Positions 1 to 9,101 of a DNA stretch of 64,000 nt are shown in pieces. This DNA comes from Chloroflexota bacterium (lineage in GTDB: Bacteria; Chloroflexota; Anaerolineae; Aggregatilineales; Phototrophicaceae). The notes under the pieces were generated by a model. That model worked only from the letters and a program-made list of their open reading frames with translations, was not told the origin of the DNA and did not search any database. The stretch lies in contig JAPOVL010000039.1 of assembly GCA_026708115.1 (NCBI GenBank), positions 85,398 to 149,397 on the forward strand. The letters run 5' to 3'. The position numbers were made by a program, and so were the translations under genes. Every line of letters begins with the position of its first letter. Within the stretch, counting starts at the first letter, position 1.

Positions 1-111
1 CGGCGCGATATCCAGCGGCTGCAAGAAAACGATCAGCGATAGCGCGGCGGCAACGACGCCGACGAAGATCAGGACATAGCGAAAGACAAGATCGCGAAGC
101 ATTGCCAACAT
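1..111 (-). CDS. N-terminal fragment of a membrane-anchored protein
   Basis: Only the first 37 codons lie in the window; the gene runs off the left edge. The start ATG (111-109) follows an AGGAG ribosome site by about six bases. After a short basic N-terminus (MLAMLRDLVFRY) comes a hydrophobic stretch of about 20 residues ending in FLQPLD, which looks like a signal anchor or first membrane helix. Too little is visible to name a family. It is divergent from metA. Confidence 0.55.
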   Translation of the reverse strand, partial: MLAMLRDLVFRYVLIFVGVVAAALSLIVFLQPLDIAP

Positions 112-237
112 GGCGGCTCTCCTAATTCAGAACGCGCGAACCAACGAAGGGAATTTTGATCTTTCTTATAGTATAACCCTGTGCCGCGTTCCGCAGGCCG
201 CCCCAGGCGATTCCAATAGGAGCGCCCCATTGAGCTA

Positions 238-246
238 TGCTATACT
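238..246 (+). promoter_or_regulatory. Extended -10 promoter of metA
   Basis: TG-C-TATACT (238-246) is a good extended -10 element about 50 bases before the metA start. No -35 hexamer sits at the usual distance, as expected for extended -10 promoters. I saw no SAM riboswitch fold in the 184-base gap. Functional assignment is inference. Confidence 0.4.
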
Positions 247-295
247 GATGGCTCGAATCTATTCCATAATTTGCCTGAATTGGAGTTGATCGACT

Positions 296-1360
296 ATGCC
301 ATTAGTTGCTCACACGCCGCTGCCGAGCTTTGACCGTCTAAAACAGCGTGGCCAAGAAGTGCTGACGCTGGACCGCGCATTGACGCAAGACATCCGCGAG
401 TTGCATATCGGCCTGCTCAACATGATGCCGGATGCCGCGTTAGAGATTACCGAGCGGCAGTTCATGCGCCTGGTTGGCAACAGCAACCAGATTGCTCAGT
501 TTTATGTGCACGTCTTTTCCGTGCCCGGGTTGGATCGCAGCCCGCAAACCGAAGCCTATATCGAGCAGTACTATACGAGTTTCGAGCAAGTCAAGAAGGA
601 TGGTCTGGACGCCCTGATTATCACGGGCGCCAACGTCGCCAATCCCAGCCTCGACCAAGAGAACTTCTGGCAACCCTTGACCGAGGTCATCGAATGGGCG
701 CGCCGAAACGTCACCTCCACCATGTGTTCGTGCCTGTCGACCCACGCCCTGATGAAGTACTTTTATCAGATTGAGCGCGTCAAACGAGATAGCAAAAAAT
801 GGGGCGTCTTCGAGCATCGCGTCACAGCGCCTGCGCATCCGCTGCTGCGGGAGATCAACACGCGCTTTGATGTGCCGCATTCGCGCTGGAATTCCATCAC
901 GCGGGAGCAAATCGAGCGGGCCGGCTTGACCCTGCTTATCCAGAGCTTTGACGGCGAATTCCATATGGCCGTCAGCCCGGACCAACTGCGGATCGTCTAT
1001 TTCCAGGGACATCCCGAATATGACATCAACAGCCTGCTGAAAGAGTACAAGCGCGACCTCGCGCTCTACTTCGCCGGCAAGAACGAACAGCCACCGTACC
1101 CGGAGAACTACTTCCCGCTGGAAGCGCGCGATATCGCCGAGCGCTACCTGCGACAAGCGCATCTGGCGCTGGAACGGGGCGCTGAACTGCCGGAATTCCC
1201 CGAGGACGACATGCTGCCCTACCTCGACAATACCTGGGGCGATACCGCCCGCGCGATCTTCAATAACTGGTTGGGCTCGGTATACCAGGTAACCAACGTC
1301 GTACGCCACATTCCTTTTGATGACGGGATTGATCCCGACAATCCTTTGGGCATCTTATGA
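296..1360 (+). CDS. metA: Homoserine O-acyltransferase (MetA/HTS family)
   Basis: 354 residues. It acylates L-homoserine, the first committed step of methionine synthesis, in the cytoplasm; the product is used by an enzyme such as MetY at 51459-52733. The class I glutamine-amidotransferase-like fold is recognised from the catalytic cysteine in VTSTMCSC (Cys146, aligned with E. coli Cys142) and the His239/Glu241 pair in GHPEYD. Two regions differ from E. coli MetA: the lysines after NLMP are replaced (NMMPDAALE), and the acyl-CoA-selecting position following ITGA reads NVAN, with neither the Gly of succinyl-type nor the Glu of acetyl-type enzymes. The acyl donor is therefore uncertain. A GGAG site precedes the start by about ten bases. 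Its stop overlaps the next start (ATGA). Confidence 0.9.
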   Translation: MPLVAHTPLPSFDRLKQRGQEVLTLDRALTQDIRELHIGLLNMMPDAALEITERQFMRLVGNSNQIAQFYVHVFSVPGLDRSPQTEAYIEQYYTSFEQVKKDGLDALIITGANVANPSLDQENFWQPLTEVIEWARRNVTSTMCSCLSTHALMKYFYQIERVKRDSKKWGVFEHRVTAPAHPLLREINTRFDVPHSRWNSITREQIERAGLTLLIQSFDGEFHMAVSPDQLRIVYFQGHPEYDINSLLKEYKRDLALYFAGKNEQPPYPENYFPLEARDIAERYLRQAHLALERGAELPEFPEDDMLPYLDNTWGDTARAIFNNWLGSVYQVTNVVRHIPFDDGIDPDNPLGIL

Positions 1361-2208
1361 ACGAGACAGAAACGACTCTGCTGACAGCCGAAGACTATAT
1401 CCGATTTCCCGTCGTCGAGCCCGATTATCGCTACAGTTACGGAAAGGACGCCCAGCAATTTGGCGAACTTTATCTACCCGCCTCGGCCCCGCCACACCCA
1501 GCGATCGTTTTGATCCACGGCGGCGGCTACCAGGAGAGGTACGATCTGAAACCGATGGGGTCAGTGGCGCGAGCGCTGGCGGACGATGGCTTTGCCGTTT
1601 GGAATATCGAGTATCGTCGGGCTGGCAATGGCGGCGATTTTCCGCACATGTTTCTGGATGTAGGTGGCGCCGCCGATCACTTGAGGCGGCTTGCCGACCG
1701 GCACAGTCTCGATCTGGATTCGGTTCTCAGCGTTGGGCATTCGGCTGGCGGCCATTTGGCGTTGTGGTTGGCGGGAAGGCACAAGGCGCCCGCGGCTAGT
1801 CCGCTATATGCGGCTGACAGTTTGCCAATCGCGGGCGTAGTCGCTTTGGCCCCCATCGCCGACGTACGCTTTGCAGTTGAGAAAAAGCTAAGCAGCGATG
1901 CCTTGTTGCTGGTAATGGGCGGAATTCCGGAGGATGTCCCCGCAAACTACGACGCCGGTTCGCCGCGCGATTTGCTGCCGGTGGGTAGGCCACAGGCGCA
2001 TATCGTCGGGACGGAAGACGTTGCGATCATGAAAAATGTCAAAGTTTACCTGGCAGCGGCTGTATCGGCCGGCGACAAAGCCCAATTGATCGAAGCGCCG
2101 CGGGGCGGACACTTCGAGATCGTCTCAACCGCCGCGCCGGCATTCCGTATAGTACGCGAGACAATTCGTAACATGCGCGCCTTGATCAAAACTGGGGGCG
2201 ACAAATAG
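1357..2208 (+). CDS. Alpha/beta hydrolase, esterase/kynurenine-formamidase-like
   Basis: 283 residues, start overlapping the metA stop by ATGA, so probably co-translated. The oxyanion motif HGGGY (54-58), nucleophile elbow GHSAGG (127-132, Ser129) and a C-terminal GGHFE histidine (His252) make a complete catalytic set of the BD-FAE/formamidase type. No signal peptide, so a cytoplasmic esterase or amidase. The substrate cannot be read from sequence; the coupling to metA is suggestive but not proof of a role in methionine metabolism. Confidence 0.8.
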   Translation: MNETETTLLTAEDYIRFPVVEPDYRYSYGKDAQQFGELYLPASAPPHPAIVLIHGGGYQERYDLKPMGSVARALADDGFAVWNIEYRRAGNGGDFPHMFLDVGGAADHLRRLADRHSLDLDSVLSVGHSAGGHLALWLAGRHKAPAASPLYAADSLPIAGVVALAPIADVRFAVEKKLSSDALLLVMGGIPEDVPANYDAGSPRDLLPVGRPQAHIVGTEDVAIMKNVKVYLAAAVSAGDKAQLIEAPRGGHFEIVSTAAPAFRIVRETIRNMRALIKTGGDK

Positions 2209-2262
2209 CGTCGAGTTTGTAGGAGACAAACAAGTCCCGATTAGCGAAACGAGAGAAAGCTC

Positions 2263-2673
2263 ATGATTAAGCGACTTGCGCACGTCTGTATCGGCGCGGC
2301 CGACCTGGAGCGAAGCGAGCAATTCTATGTCGATCTGCTCGGTATGGAAATCGCATTTGAATTCATGCGCGGCGGCGAGCGCATCGGCTTCTATCTGCGA
2401 GCGGGCGCGACGACTTATATCGAGGTTTTCGCCGAGCGCGAAAGACGCAATGATGATGCGGCAGGTTTGAAGCACTTCTGCCTGGAGGTCGACGACATTG
2501 ATGCCCTTATCGCAAAACTGACCGCGCAAGGCATCGACGTATCGACGAAAAAACTCGGCGCCGACAATGCCTGGCAAGCCTGGATCACCGACCCCAGTGG
2601 TGTAGGAATCGAACTCATGCAATACACGGAAGGCAGCGCTCAGTTCACGGGCGAGGCAGTCTTGCTGGACTAG
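2263..2673 (+). CDS. VOC-superfamily (glyoxalase-like) protein
   Basis: 136 residues, one complete vicinal-oxygen-chelate domain made of two beta-alpha-beta-beta-beta modules. The four metal-ligand positions of glyoxalase I are present: His7, Glu54, His71 and Glu117. With both repeats and all ligands it could be a lactoylglutathione lyase or a methylmalonyl-CoA-epimerase-like enzyme; substrate is undetermined. The AGAGAAAGCTC leader gives a weak ribosome site. It ends tail to tail with the ankyrin gene, sharing four bases. Confidence 0.8.
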   Translation: MIKRLAHVCIGAADLERSEQFYVDLLGMEIAFEFMRGGERIGFYLRAGATTYIEVFAERERRNDDAAGLKHFCLEVDDIDALIAKLTAQGIDVSTKKLGADNAWQAWITDPSGVGIELMQYTEGSAQFTGEAVLLD

Positions 2674-4223
2674 CCGCCAGACTGCCTTCGGTCGAATTCC
2701 GCTCTCAAGATCGCGTCAAAGGCCGCGTTATCATGCGGCAGCCAGGCTTCGCTGATGTGCGACCCGGCATCAACCAGCAACTGCACGCAAGCGGCATGAT
2801 CGCCGCCGCTGAGCCAGGTGTGCTGGCTGCCATAGAAGCAAGTTGTCAGCGGCGTGCCGCCGTAGCCATTGAGCGATTCCAGCGGCGGGTTGTCATCCTC
2901 ATTTAGCAAGAGCGCGACAACTTCGTGATAGCCGTGGAAAGCCGCCCAATGCAAGGGCATCATGGCGTCGTCGTCACGGATGTGCAAGTTGAAACCCAGC
3001 GACACCATCAGCTTGACAACTTCAAGCTTGCCGGTCCAGGCGGCATGCAGCAATTGCCGCTGATCCGATTCTCCGAGTTGCGACACGATTTCGGGATTCG
3101 CGGCGACAATCTCTCGCGCCGCCTCCGCCTGCCCGGCCGCGCAGAACGCCAGCAATCTCACCTCCAGCGGACTCTGTTCTACTAGGTAGTCAAATATCTC
3201 GGCGCGTCCGTACTCCAGCGCAACTTGATGCGGGGACAAGCCCGCGCCGGAAAAGGCGTAGACGTATTGGTGCGAACCATCGGCCGTCGGCGTCAACTCG
3301 TAGCCGGCATGATTGACCCGCGCGCGGATGGCATGGGGATGCCGCTCCAGGGCCTCCTTGACCAAATCGAGTTCGCCAAGCACGACCGCGGCAAAGATAT
3401 CGACTGTCGCGCCGCGTTTGATTAATTTCCGCGCGGCAGCGTGATTGCCCTCGCCCATTTGCCATTGCAAGGCGGTGCTTTCGTGATCGTGATCGCGGGC
3501 TTCCAGATCCGCACCGCGTTCCAATAGCCAATCCATGACCGCCGGGTCCTGGGCATAGTGCAGAGGCACCTTGCCGTCGCCGCCGCGCCGGTTCACAATT
3601 GCCGGATCTTTTTCGTAGGTGTCATTCAGCCAATCGAGCCAGCCCTGCTCGGCCGCCGCGTGGGCGGTCACGGTAGAGCCACGTTCGATCAAGGCCCTCG
3701 CAAGCTCCGCCGACGCCACTTCCAGCACGTGAAAATCACCGGCCCACCATTGCGACATGGCGTTGATGTCGGCGCCGTGCCTGAGCAGCACATCGACCAC
3801 GTCCAGGTCGCTTTTGGCGATGATGACGGCTGTTGATCCGAAATCGAAATGCGGATCGTCCAGGGTCTGGCGCAGTTCAGGATGTGCGACCAGCAAGCTA
3901 TCGAGCCCGGCCGCGTCGCGCGCGTATACCAATTGTTTGAACTGCTCCAAAGCATCTCCGTAGTCGACATTCTTCAGCTTGATCGCCAGGCGCAATGCGC
4001 CCCAGCTTTTCAGGCCGTATTCGCGGGCGATGACCGTCTGCGCGTCCTTAAGCGAAAGGGGGTATGCGGGCAGCTCGGTACTCTCAAGATGCTGGACCTG
4101 CGGCAGATGTTGACGGACGCGGTCGATCGCTTCGTCGTCTCCCGCGCGGAACGATCTAAGCAGCTGCGCTGCTTTTTCCTCTTGCTGGGTTAGAATGAAA
4201 TTTTGCAGTAATGTTTTGTTCAT
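2670..4223 (-). CDS. Ankyrin-repeat protein
   Basis: 517 residues with no signal peptide. An N-terminal helical section (1-80; TAYPLSLKDAQ-like, EYGLKSWGALRLAIK) is the domain often found before ankyrin repeats in bacterial proteins. About eight ankyrin-type repeats follow, with clear examples at FGSTAVIIAKSDLDVVDVLL, DHESTALQWQMGEGNHAA, and DDDAMMPLHWAAFHGYHEVV. Ankyrin stacks bind proteins; the partner is unknown. The pentapeptide-repeat gene ends 4 bases upstream of this start on the same strand, so the two repeat proteins are probably one transcript. Confidence 0.85.
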   Translation of the reverse strand: MNKTLLQNFILTQQEEKAAQLLRSFRAGDDEAIDRVRQHLPQVQHLESTELPAYPLSLKDAQTVIAREYGLKSWGALRLAIKLKNVDYGDALEQFKQLVYARDAAGLDSLLVAHPELRQTLDDPHFDFGSTAVIIAKSDLDVVDVLLRHGADINAMSQWWAGDFHVLEVASAELARALIERGSTVTAHAAAEQGWLDWLNDTYEKDPAIVNRRGGDGKVPLHYAQDPAVMDWLLERGADLEARDHDHESTALQWQMGEGNHAAARKLIKRGATVDIFAAVVLGELDLVKEALERHPHAIRARVNHAGYELTPTADGSHQYVYAFSGAGLSPHQVALEYGRAEIFDYLVEQSPLEVRLLAFCAAGQAEAAREIVAANPEIVSQLGESDQRQLLHAAWTGKLEVVKLMVSLGFNLHIRDDDAMMPLHWAAFHGYHEVVALLLNEDDNPPLESLNGYGGTPLTTCFYGSQHTWLSGGDHAACVQLLVDAGSHISEAWLPHDNAAFDAILRAEFDRRQSGG

Positions 4224-4227
4224 GGCT

Positions 4228-4833
4228 TTATCCTGTAAATCGCCTCATATCGGTCTCGGAAGACCAATTTGTTCCGTCGGGAAGTATGGTGTTTTGGTCA
4301 AATATTGCGTCTGTTAAGTTCGCGCCCTTTAATACCGCCTCCGACAAATCCGCCCCCAAAAAATATACCCCCGTCAAATTCACTCGTGAAAAATTCGCAT
4401 ATGCCAACTTGGCATAGGTCAGAACTACCCCCGACAGATCGGAGGCTGTCAGGTCTGTACCCACAAGAAAGATGCCCCACATATTCGCGCCGGAACAGGC
4501 TGCGCCGGTTAGCTTGGCTTCAATGACCTTTGCGCCCGATAAATTCGCATTGCTCAAGTTGGCGCCGGTCAGATCCGAATCTTCCAGAGCCACGCCAGAT
4601 AGTTCTGCGCCAGATAAGTCCGCGTTGCTCAGGTTCGCGTATTGCATATATGCGCCGGACAATCTGGTTTTCCGCAAGATAGCGCCCGACAGATTAGCCC
4701 ACGGCAAGTCAGCCTCGCGCAAGTCCGCACCGGACAAAATCGAACCCGAGAAATCGGCCCTCGATAGATTCTCGGCTCGCAGTTTTAGGCGTCGCATATT
4801 GACGCCGCTAAGCTCAGGGTACTGATTCAGCAC
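4228..4833 (-). CDS. Pentapeptide-repeat protein
   Basis: At least 201 residues of tandem A(D/N)LSX pentapeptides (for example SNADLSGAELSGVALEDSDL), which fold as a right-handed quadrilateral beta helix. There is no signal or membrane segment. The annotated GTG at 4833 lacks a ribosome site. The open frame continues upstream, giving RLKKLTREEVL before it, a typical lead-in for this family, and an AAAGGAAG site precedes an in-frame ATC at 4863-4861. The only nearby ATG (4880) is out of frame and stops after four codons. The real start may be non-AUG near 4863. Some relatives protect gyrase or act as structural scaffolds; no function can be assigned here. Confidence 0.8.
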   Translation of the reverse strand: MLNQYPELSGVNMRRLKLRAENLSRADFSGSILSGADLREADLPWANLSGAILRKTRLSGAYMQYANLSNADLSGAELSGVALEDSDLTGANLSNANLSGAKVIEAKLTGAACSGANMWGIFLVGTDLTASDLSGVVLTYAKLAYANFSRVNLTGVYFLGADLSEAVLKGANLTDAIFDQNTILPDGTNWSSETDMRRFTG

Positions 4834-4925
4834 TTCCTCGCGCGTCAGTTTCTTAAGTCTGATTGCTATCTTCCTTTCATGTAAATTGGCAAGCGATTGC
4901 TTCCAAGCTTAGTCCGGTTATCTTG

Positions 4926-5876
4926 TTAGTGAAATCCTCCCAGCACGCGCCGCAGCACATCGCCATCGACATTGCCGCCGCTGACCAGGACCGCGGTCAC
5001 AGCACGGTCGCGCGGCAGAATATCATGGAGCAGCGCCGCCACGCCGACCGACCCTCCGCCTTCGACCACCCAACCTTGCGTTTCGATCAAATAGCGCATG
5101 GCAGCGGCAATCTGTCGCTCGCTCACCAGGGCCACATCATCGACCAATCGCCGCGAGATGGGCACGGTGATTGAACCCGCTTCAATATCGCCGGAAAGCG
5201 CTTCCGCCAGCGTCTCCCAGATTTGCGGCTTATTGCTGCCATAGAAGAGGTTATACATAGCCGGCGCCGATTCGGCATTGACGCCGATGACCTTGATATC
5301 GGGCTTCAGGCCCTTGACTGCCGTAGCGACGCCCGCGATCAGTCCACCGCCGCTCACGGGCACAATCACACGCTCGACATTTGGCAATTGCTCCAGAATC
5401 TCCAGGCCGATGGTGCCGGCGCCCGCGATCACTTGCCGGTCGTTATATGGAGATATCCAGGTGCGGCCGTCGGCTACCCGGCGCAGCGCTTCGGCTTCGG
5501 CTTCGTCATAATTGTCGCCATAGAGTACCGCCTCGGCCCCATATTGACGAACATTGTCGATTTTTTTCCCGGGCGTGTTCGCGGGCATCAAGATCTGTGC
5601 CGAGGCGCCGGCCAGATGGGCGGCATAGGCAAGCGCGCCGGCGTGATTGCCCGATGATGCCGCGATGATACCCTTGTCGCGCGCGGCCTGATCGAGCGTC
5701 AGAATGGCGTTGAGCGCGCCGCGGATCTTGAAGGAATGCGTCTTGTTGGCGTTTTCCAGCTTGAGCCAGGCCTTTTCACCCAGCTTGGGCGCGGCTTCCA
5801 GCGGCGTCGGCGGCAGGTGCGCCCCCAGGCGCTGCCTGGCGCGCAGGATGTCGCCCAGGGTGACAGGTTCGGGCAT
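4926..5876 (-). CDS. PLP-dependent threonine/serine dehydratase-like enzyme
   Basis: 316 residues, fold-type II PLP enzyme. The Schiff-base lysine is Lys50 in HSFKIRGAL; the substrate-carboxylate loop is SSGNHA (74-79); the phosphate-binding glycine loop is PVSGGGLIAG. There is no C-terminal ACT regulatory domain, so it resembles catabolic threonine dehydratase or serine/threonine racemases rather than biosynthetic IlvA. It starts three bases after the stop of the IolE-like gene on the same strand, so the two are cotranscribed; the metabolic link is not obvious. Confidence 0.8.
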   Translation of the reverse strand: MPEPVTLGDILRARQRLGAHLPPTPLEAAPKLGEKAWLKLENANKTHSFKIRGALNAILTLDQAARDKGIIAASSGNHAGALAYAAHLAGASAQILMPANTPGKKIDNVRQYGAEAVLYGDNYDEAEAEALRRVADGRTWISPYNDRQVIAGAGTIGLEILEQLPNVERVIVPVSGGGLIAGVATAVKGLKPDIKVIGVNAESAPAMYNLFYGSNKPQIWETLAEALSGDIEAGSITVPISRRLVDDVALVSERQIAAAMRYLIETQGWVVEGGGSVGVAALLHDILPRDRAVTAVLVSGGNVDGDVLRRVLGGFH

Positions 5877-5879
5877 GGC

Positions 5880-6776
5880 TCACAAACCGATTTGCCGCAG
5901 GTAGTTGCGATTGCGCGCCGCCGATTCCAGCGGCGTGCCCAAGCCGGGCAATACATCCTGCTCAACCACGATCCAGCCGTCGTAAGCGATGGTATCCAGT
6001 TTATGCAAGACGCCCGGAAAATCGACATCGCCCCTTCCCAATTCGGGGAAGATACCTTGTCCAACCGAAGCCGGGCCGTCCCAGCCGTATTGACGCGATT
6101 GCGCGGCCACGTCCGGGTCATGATCCTTGAAATGCACCAGCCAAATCCGGTCGGCGAAGGCTTCGATGTCGGCCAGGGGATCGCCGCCGCCAAAAGCCCA
6201 GTGCCCGGTATCAAAGACCAGGCCCAGCGTCTCGCTATCCGTCATTTCCATCAGACGCGCGGTTTCGGCCGGCGTTTCCACCCATGTGCCAATGTGATGA
6301 TGAAAGACGGTGCGCAAGCCGGTCTCGTCCATGACGCGCCGCGCAACGGTGTCTGCGCCACGAGCAAAGACTTGCCAACCCGCTTCGTCCAGACCCAACT
6401 CTGGGGTAATGCGACCGGCGTTCAGAGTGCGTGTCGGATCAGCATAGGGATCGTTCCCGAGCACGATTTTGCATGTCTCGCCGCCAACCGCAGCCAGCAG
6501 TTGCGCGGTACGCACGCAATCGTCCGCGCTCTCTTGATGGCGATCGGCGTCATGAAGATAAACGCTCACCCAGGACGCCAGCAGCGCCAAGCTCCGGCGC
6601 GCCAGCTCTTCACTCAACTGAGCTGGGTCGGTGGGCATAAATCCCCAATCGCCCAATTCGGTACCGGCATAGCCGCTGGTTTCAATTTCATTGAGCACGC
6701 GCACATAATCGTATCGTTCGCCTTCGATGTTCTCGATGACGCCCCAGGAACAGGGCGCATTCGCCACCTTTAGCAT
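5880..6776 (-). CDS. Sugar phosphate isomerase/epimerase, IolE-like
   Basis: 298 residues, a xylose-isomerase-like TIM barrel. The N-terminal APCSWGV (7-13) is typical of the 2-keto-myo-inositol dehydratase/IolE group, and HFKDHD and the EQD triad near the C-terminus are plausible metal-ligand segments. A GGAGG site sits five bases before the ATG. It heads a two-gene unit with the dehydratase-like PLP enzyme. Specific substrate (inosose, ketose or hydroxypyruvate) cannot be decided. Confidence 0.75.
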   Translation of the reverse strand: MLKVANAPCSWGVIENIEGERYDYVRVLNEIETSGYAGTELGDWGFMPTDPAQLSEELARRSLALLASWVSVYLHDADRHQESADDCVRTAQLLAAVGGETCKIVLGNDPYADPTRTLNAGRITPELGLDEAGWQVFARGADTVARRVMDETGLRTVFHHHIGTWVETPAETARLMEMTDSETLGLVFDTGHWAFGGGDPLADIEAFADRIWLVHFKDHDPDVAAQSRQYGWDGPASVGQGIFPELGRGDVDFPGVLHKLDTIAYDGWIVVEQDVLPGLGTPLESAARNRNYLRQIGL

Positions 6777-6890
6777 TGTCGCCTCCGGAAACTTGCCCCA
6801 AAACTGTTCTAAATGGTTTTGCCATTTGCGATCGTATATCCTGCCCGATCCAGCGCCGCGTCAAGTCGATAGCGGGGCGCCAATCCGCGC

Positions 6891-6918
6891 TTGAGTATAA
6901 CAGCTTTTGGGCTACAAT
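6891..6918 (+). promoter_or_regulatory. Sigma-70-type promoter for the serine genes
   Basis: TTGAGT (6891-6896) and TACAAT (6913-6918) with a 16-base spacer lie about 70 bases ahead of the aminotransferase start, in a 213-base divergent gap. The match to the housekeeping consensus is good; use is inferred. Confidence 0.45.
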
Positions 6919-6989
6919 GCGGCTGATTGTGCGGTTTTTCACGGACCTGTACCGGTCCTGAGATTGAAAGGAAGGGGGCTCCCGGCAAG

Positions 6990-8102
6990 ATGCGCCAATT
7001 TGATCATAAACGCTTGTTCCTTCCCGGACCCGTGGAGGTGCGCGAGGAAATCCTGCATGCGCAAAGTGCCTGGATGATCGGGCATCGAAGCGCCGAATTC
7101 GCGGATCTGTTCGCGCGCCTGCAAAGCAAGCTGCGCCAGGCCTTTTTCACGGAAAGCCGCGTCTATATCGGCGGATCCTCGGGCAGCGGCTTTTGGGAAG
7201 GCGCCTGCCGCAACGGCATCCGCGATGACCGGAAAGCGCTGCACCTGACCGGCGGCGCCTTCAGCGAGCGCTGGGCGCAGATTAGCAGGTCCAACGGCAA
7301 GTCCGTCGATTGCATCGACGTCCCCTGGGGACGCGCGCATACACCGGAGATGGTGGCCGAAGCGCTGGAGGAAGACAGTTACGACGCCGTCTGCGTCGTG
7401 CACAACGAAACCAGCACCGGTGTTACCAATCCCCTGCGGGCAATTGGGGACGTCATTCGTCGCTATCCCGATACCTTGTATTTTGTGGACACCGTCAGCG
7501 GATTCCTGGGAACGGAACTGCGCGCCGACGAATGGGGCATCGATATCGCGCTGACCTCGAGCCAGAAAGCCTTTGCCCTGCCGCCCGGGATTGCTTTCGC
7601 AGCGGTCAGCGATCGCGTGCTGGAACGCGCCAAAAGTATCCCCAACCGGGGCTACTATTTCGATTTCCTGACGCTGGAAAAATCCTTGCTCAAGAACAAT
7701 ACGCCTTCAACGCCGCCGGTGGCGCTGATGTTCGCGGCGGACTTGCAAATGGATCAGATCCTGACCGAGGGAATTGAGTCGCGCTGGCAACGTCACCAAG
7801 ACATGCGCGACGCCACGCATCGCTGGGCGCTCGACCGGGGTTTTGGTCTGTTCGCCCAGGAGGGCTATCGCAGCAATACCGTTACCACCGTGGAAAACCT
7901 GCTCAGCATCGACGTGGACGCAATGGATCGATTCATGCAGAAGGAAATTGGCTTTGCCATGGACAAGGGCTATGGGCAGATCAAAGGTACGACCTTTCGC
8001 TTGCCCCACATGGGCGATGTGACGATGGACATGCTGCGGGAAGTCCTGGACGGGATCGACGCTTTCATGACCCTTGACGAATCTGGAGCGCCGCGAACAT
8101 GA
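6990..8102 (+). CDS. Class V aminotransferase (alanine-glyoxylate/phosphoserine type)
   Basis: 370 residues from ATG 6990, which has an AAAGGAAGGGGG site about a dozen bases before it; an upstream in-frame codon exists but lacks similarity. The N-terminal LFLPGPVEVREEIL and SSGSGFWEG are typical of the alanine-glyoxylate/serine-pyruvate aminotransferase group. Lys193 in SSQKAFALPPG is the PLP Schiff base, preceded by the FVDTVSG aspartate. It overlaps the 3-phosphoglycerate-dehydrogenase-like gene by ATGA. That coupling suggests it transaminates 3-phosphohydroxypyruvate in place of canonical SerC, as class V enzymes do in some archaea and thermophiles; this is inference. Confidence 0.85.
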   Translation: MRQFDHKRLFLPGPVEVREEILHAQSAWMIGHRSAEFADLFARLQSKLRQAFFTESRVYIGGSSGSGFWEGACRNGIRDDRKALHLTGGAFSERWAQISRSNGKSVDCIDVPWGRAHTPEMVAEALEEDSYDAVCVVHNETSTGVTNPLRAIGDVIRRYPDTLYFVDTVSGFLGTELRADEWGIDIALTSSQKAFALPPGIAFAAVSDRVLERAKSIPNRGYYFDFLTLEKSLLKNNTPSTPPVALMFAADLQMDQILTEGIESRWQRHQDMRDATHRWALDRGFGLFAQEGYRSNTVTTVENLLSIDVDAMDRFMQKEIGFAMDKGYGQIKGTTFRLPHMGDVTMDMLREVLDGIDAFMTLDESGAPRT

Positions 8103-9061
8103 ATTACCAGGTTCTGGTTCCTGACAATGTCAATCAGAGAGCCATCGACATCCTGCGTAACTGCGACGGGATTCGCGTATCCGCGCCGGGCAAGCTGGAA
8201 CGGCCTGCCCTGCTCGATGCTATAGTCGACGCCCATGCCATCATAATCCGCAGCGGCGTCAGGGCCGATGCCGAGCTGATCGAAGGCGCGGCAGATCTTA
8301 AAGCCATCGCGCGCGCGGGCGTCGGCGTCGACAATGTCGATCTTGCAGCGGCCAGCGCCAAGGGCATTGTGGTCATGAACACGCCCGGCGGCAACACGAT
8401 CTCAACGGCCGAGCACAGCTTTGGCCTGATGATCGCCTTGTCCCGGCATATCGCGCAAGGGCACCAATCGCTCTTGGAAGGGCGCTGGGATCGAGCATCA
8501 TTCGCCGGCGTCGAGCTCAAGGGCAAGACCCTGGGCATCATTGGGCTGGGGCGGATCGGCCAGGAGATCGCTACCCGCGCGCAGGCATTCGCAATGCGGG
8601 TCATCGCGCATGATCCTTACCTGCCGCCGCAGGTCGCCGCGCAGATCAACGTGCCGCTGCTTGGACTCAACGAGGTCTATGCGGCGTCTGACTACCTGAC
8701 GCTGCACGCGCTGGTGACGGATGAAACGCGCGGCATGATCAATGCCGAATCGATCGCCACGATGAAAAACGGCATTCGCATCATTAACGCGGCGCGCGGC
8801 GCGCTGATCAATTCGGCGGATTTGGCTGCGGCGCTGTCAAGCGAAAAGGTCGCGGGCGCCGCGCTGGATGTCTTCGAACAGGAACCCCCGCCGAGCGATC
8901 ATCCCCTGATCGGCCATCCCAAGGTGATCCACACGCCGCACTTGGCTGCCAGCACCTCCGACGCCCAGGTGACCGTCGCGGTTGAAGCGGCGCAGTTGAT
9001 CCGGGATTTTCTGCTCGAGGGCAAAACGGCGAACGTCTGCAATCCCGAAGTTTTGTCTTAA
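8099..9061 (+). CDS. serA: D-3-phosphoglycerate dehydrogenase-like (ACT-less)
   Basis: 320 residues, D-2-hydroxyacid dehydrogenase family. The NAD-binding GLGRIG is at 149-154, and the catalytic set is Arg233 (AARGAL), Glu262 (EQEPP) and His281 (HTPHL). GVGVDNVD and NTPGGNT are strongly SerA-like. The regulatory C-terminal domains of long SerA are absent, so serine feedback through ACT is not expected. It starts inside the stop of the aminotransferase gene, making a two-step serine pathway unit; phosphoserine phosphatase is not in the window. Glyoxylate/hydroxypyruvate reductase is the alternative. Confidence 0.8.
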   Translation: MNYQVLVPDNVNQRAIDILRNCDGIRVSAPGKLERPALLDAIVDAHAIIIRSGVRADAELIEGAADLKAIARAGVGVDNVDLAAASAKGIVVMNTPGGNTISTAEHSFGLMIALSRHIAQGHQSLLEGRWDRASFAGVELKGKTLGIIGLGRIGQEIATRAQAFAMRVIAHDPYLPPQVAAQINVPLLGLNEVYAASDYLTLHALVTDETRGMINAESIATMKNGIRIINAARGALINSADLAAALSSEKVAGAALDVFEQEPPPSDHPLIGHPKVIHTPHLAASTSDAQVTVAVEAAQLIRDFLLEGKTANVCNPEVLS

Positions 9062-9101
9062 TTTAGCCCTACCCCAAGCTCCTCCCTGAATTAATTTTCG
9101 T

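Noticed and set aside
111..295. SAM riboswitch upstream of metA
   Set aside because: No conserved SAM-I or SAM-II core could be found in the 184-base gap.
440..1309. Long antisense frame over metA
   Set aside because: Shadow of a strongly supported gene with wobble-driven open frame.
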